Source: Glaciimonas sp. (lineage in GTDB: Bacteria > Pseudomonadota > Gammaproteobacteria > Burkholderiales > Burkholderiaceae). Taken from it: 6,321 nt of DNA. Shown here one piece after another: positions 6,086-6,321 of the stretch. Both the position numbers and the translations under genes were made by a program. The stretch is from contig JACMQE010000081.1 in the NCBI GenBank assembly GCA_014377145.1, forward strand, positions 1-6,321, given 5' to 3'. The first letter of the stretch is position 1. Every line of letters starts with the position of its first letter. Under the pieces are notes generated by a model, which was given only the letters and a program-made list of their open reading frames with translations, was not told the origin of the DNA and did no database searches.

Positions 6086-6321
6086 TTATACGCCCCAGCA
6101 CATGGTACCAAACAAGCCCGCGCCAGCCAACAACATACAGAATGTGCTACGATCAGCGATGGTGTGAATGATCCTGTGCGATGCATTAGATGGGTTGCGA
6201 ATGGCGGGCCGATGACTTGATCGATGCTATACGCCACAGTCAGCAAGCTAATCAAATAGGGGGTAAACGTAAAGCGGCCTATTCCCATCCAGCACCAGCG
6301 CACCGCAGATGGCGAGGGCCA
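6086..6321 (-). pseudogene. MFS transporter (YbfB/YjiJ-like), internally deleted; 5' end outside window
   Basis: On the minus strand, from the window edge, one frame gives LAICGALVL and the next gives MGIGRFTFTP, together resembling the first membrane segment and GIGRF.FTP signature at the N-terminus of YbfB/YjiJ-like major facilitator permeases. After only about four residues the sequence becomes SLLTVAYSIDQVIGPPFATH and TGSFTPSLIVA, which belongs near the C-terminal end of such proteins (family: GQ.IGPP.A, TGSF.P.L). A frame change follows, then MLLAGAGLFGTMCWGV and a stop at 6086-6088. The middle of the transporter, about eight to ten membrane segments, is therefore deleted, and there are at least two further small frame shifts (near 6275 and near 6140). 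It cannot be a working permease. The original substrate is unknown. Confidence 0.72.

Noticed and set aside
6076..6094. Hairpin GGCGT...ACGCC as a terminator between DUF1653 and the MFS remnant.
   Set aside because: Only five base pairs, no T tract directly after it on either strand, and it overlaps the stop codon of the MFS remnant.

Overview
The window reads as a stretch of decaying chromosome from a betaproteobacterium, most likely a Burkholderiales lineage in genome reduction (for example a host-associated endosymbiont). This rests on remembered resemblance of Rep, AMP nucleosidase, the DUF1857/AtaL-like protein, the isochorismatase-like hydrolase and the YbfB-type MFS fragment to Burkholderiales proteins; no search was run. 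Almost every recognisable gene is broken by nonsense changes, one-base indels in homopolymers, or internal deletions. No rRNA, tRNA, CRISPR array or complete insertion sequence was seen.

Layout, left to right. 1-1422 (-): rep DNA helicase, running off the left edge, with one amber codon just before the Walker B motif and an otherwise clean frame. 1423-1590: short divergent intergenic region. 1591-2013 (+): DUF1857/AtaL-like gene with an in-frame amber codon, a local frame disturbance and a lost C-terminus. About 2015-2150 (+): fragment of a filamentous-haemagglutinin-type adhesin (GLUG repeat) joined directly to it, with different codon use. 2151-2513: unresolved debris holding an unrecognised 86-residue open frame. 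2514-2840: AT-rich non-coding DNA with short repeats. 2841-3734 (+): the only long undisturbed reading frame, a TonB-like proline-rich membrane-anchored protein that seems to have no standard start codon in the right place. 3735-3836: convergent intergenic region with a weak terminator-like hairpin. 3837-4342 (-): isochorismatase-family hydrolase pseudogene. 4343-4490: about 150 bases with nothing recognised. 4491-5777 (+): AMP nucleosidase (amn) pseudogene. 5804-6024 (+): DUF1653 pseudogene, split by a one-base loss in a T run. 6086-6321 (-): MFS transporter remnant in which the N-terminal signature is fused to the last two membrane segments, running off the right edge.

The genes do not form a visible pathway. 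What unites them is their state of decay: lesions range from a single nonsense change (rep, probably recent) to multi-hit collapse (amn, isochorismatase, MFS). Many substitutions inferred against remembered family consensus are G:C to A:T changes. I found no convincing new biological system. The items most worth checking are the missing start codon of the TonB-like gene, the lone amber codon in rep, the DUF1857-adhesin junction and the T-run frameshift in DUF1653.
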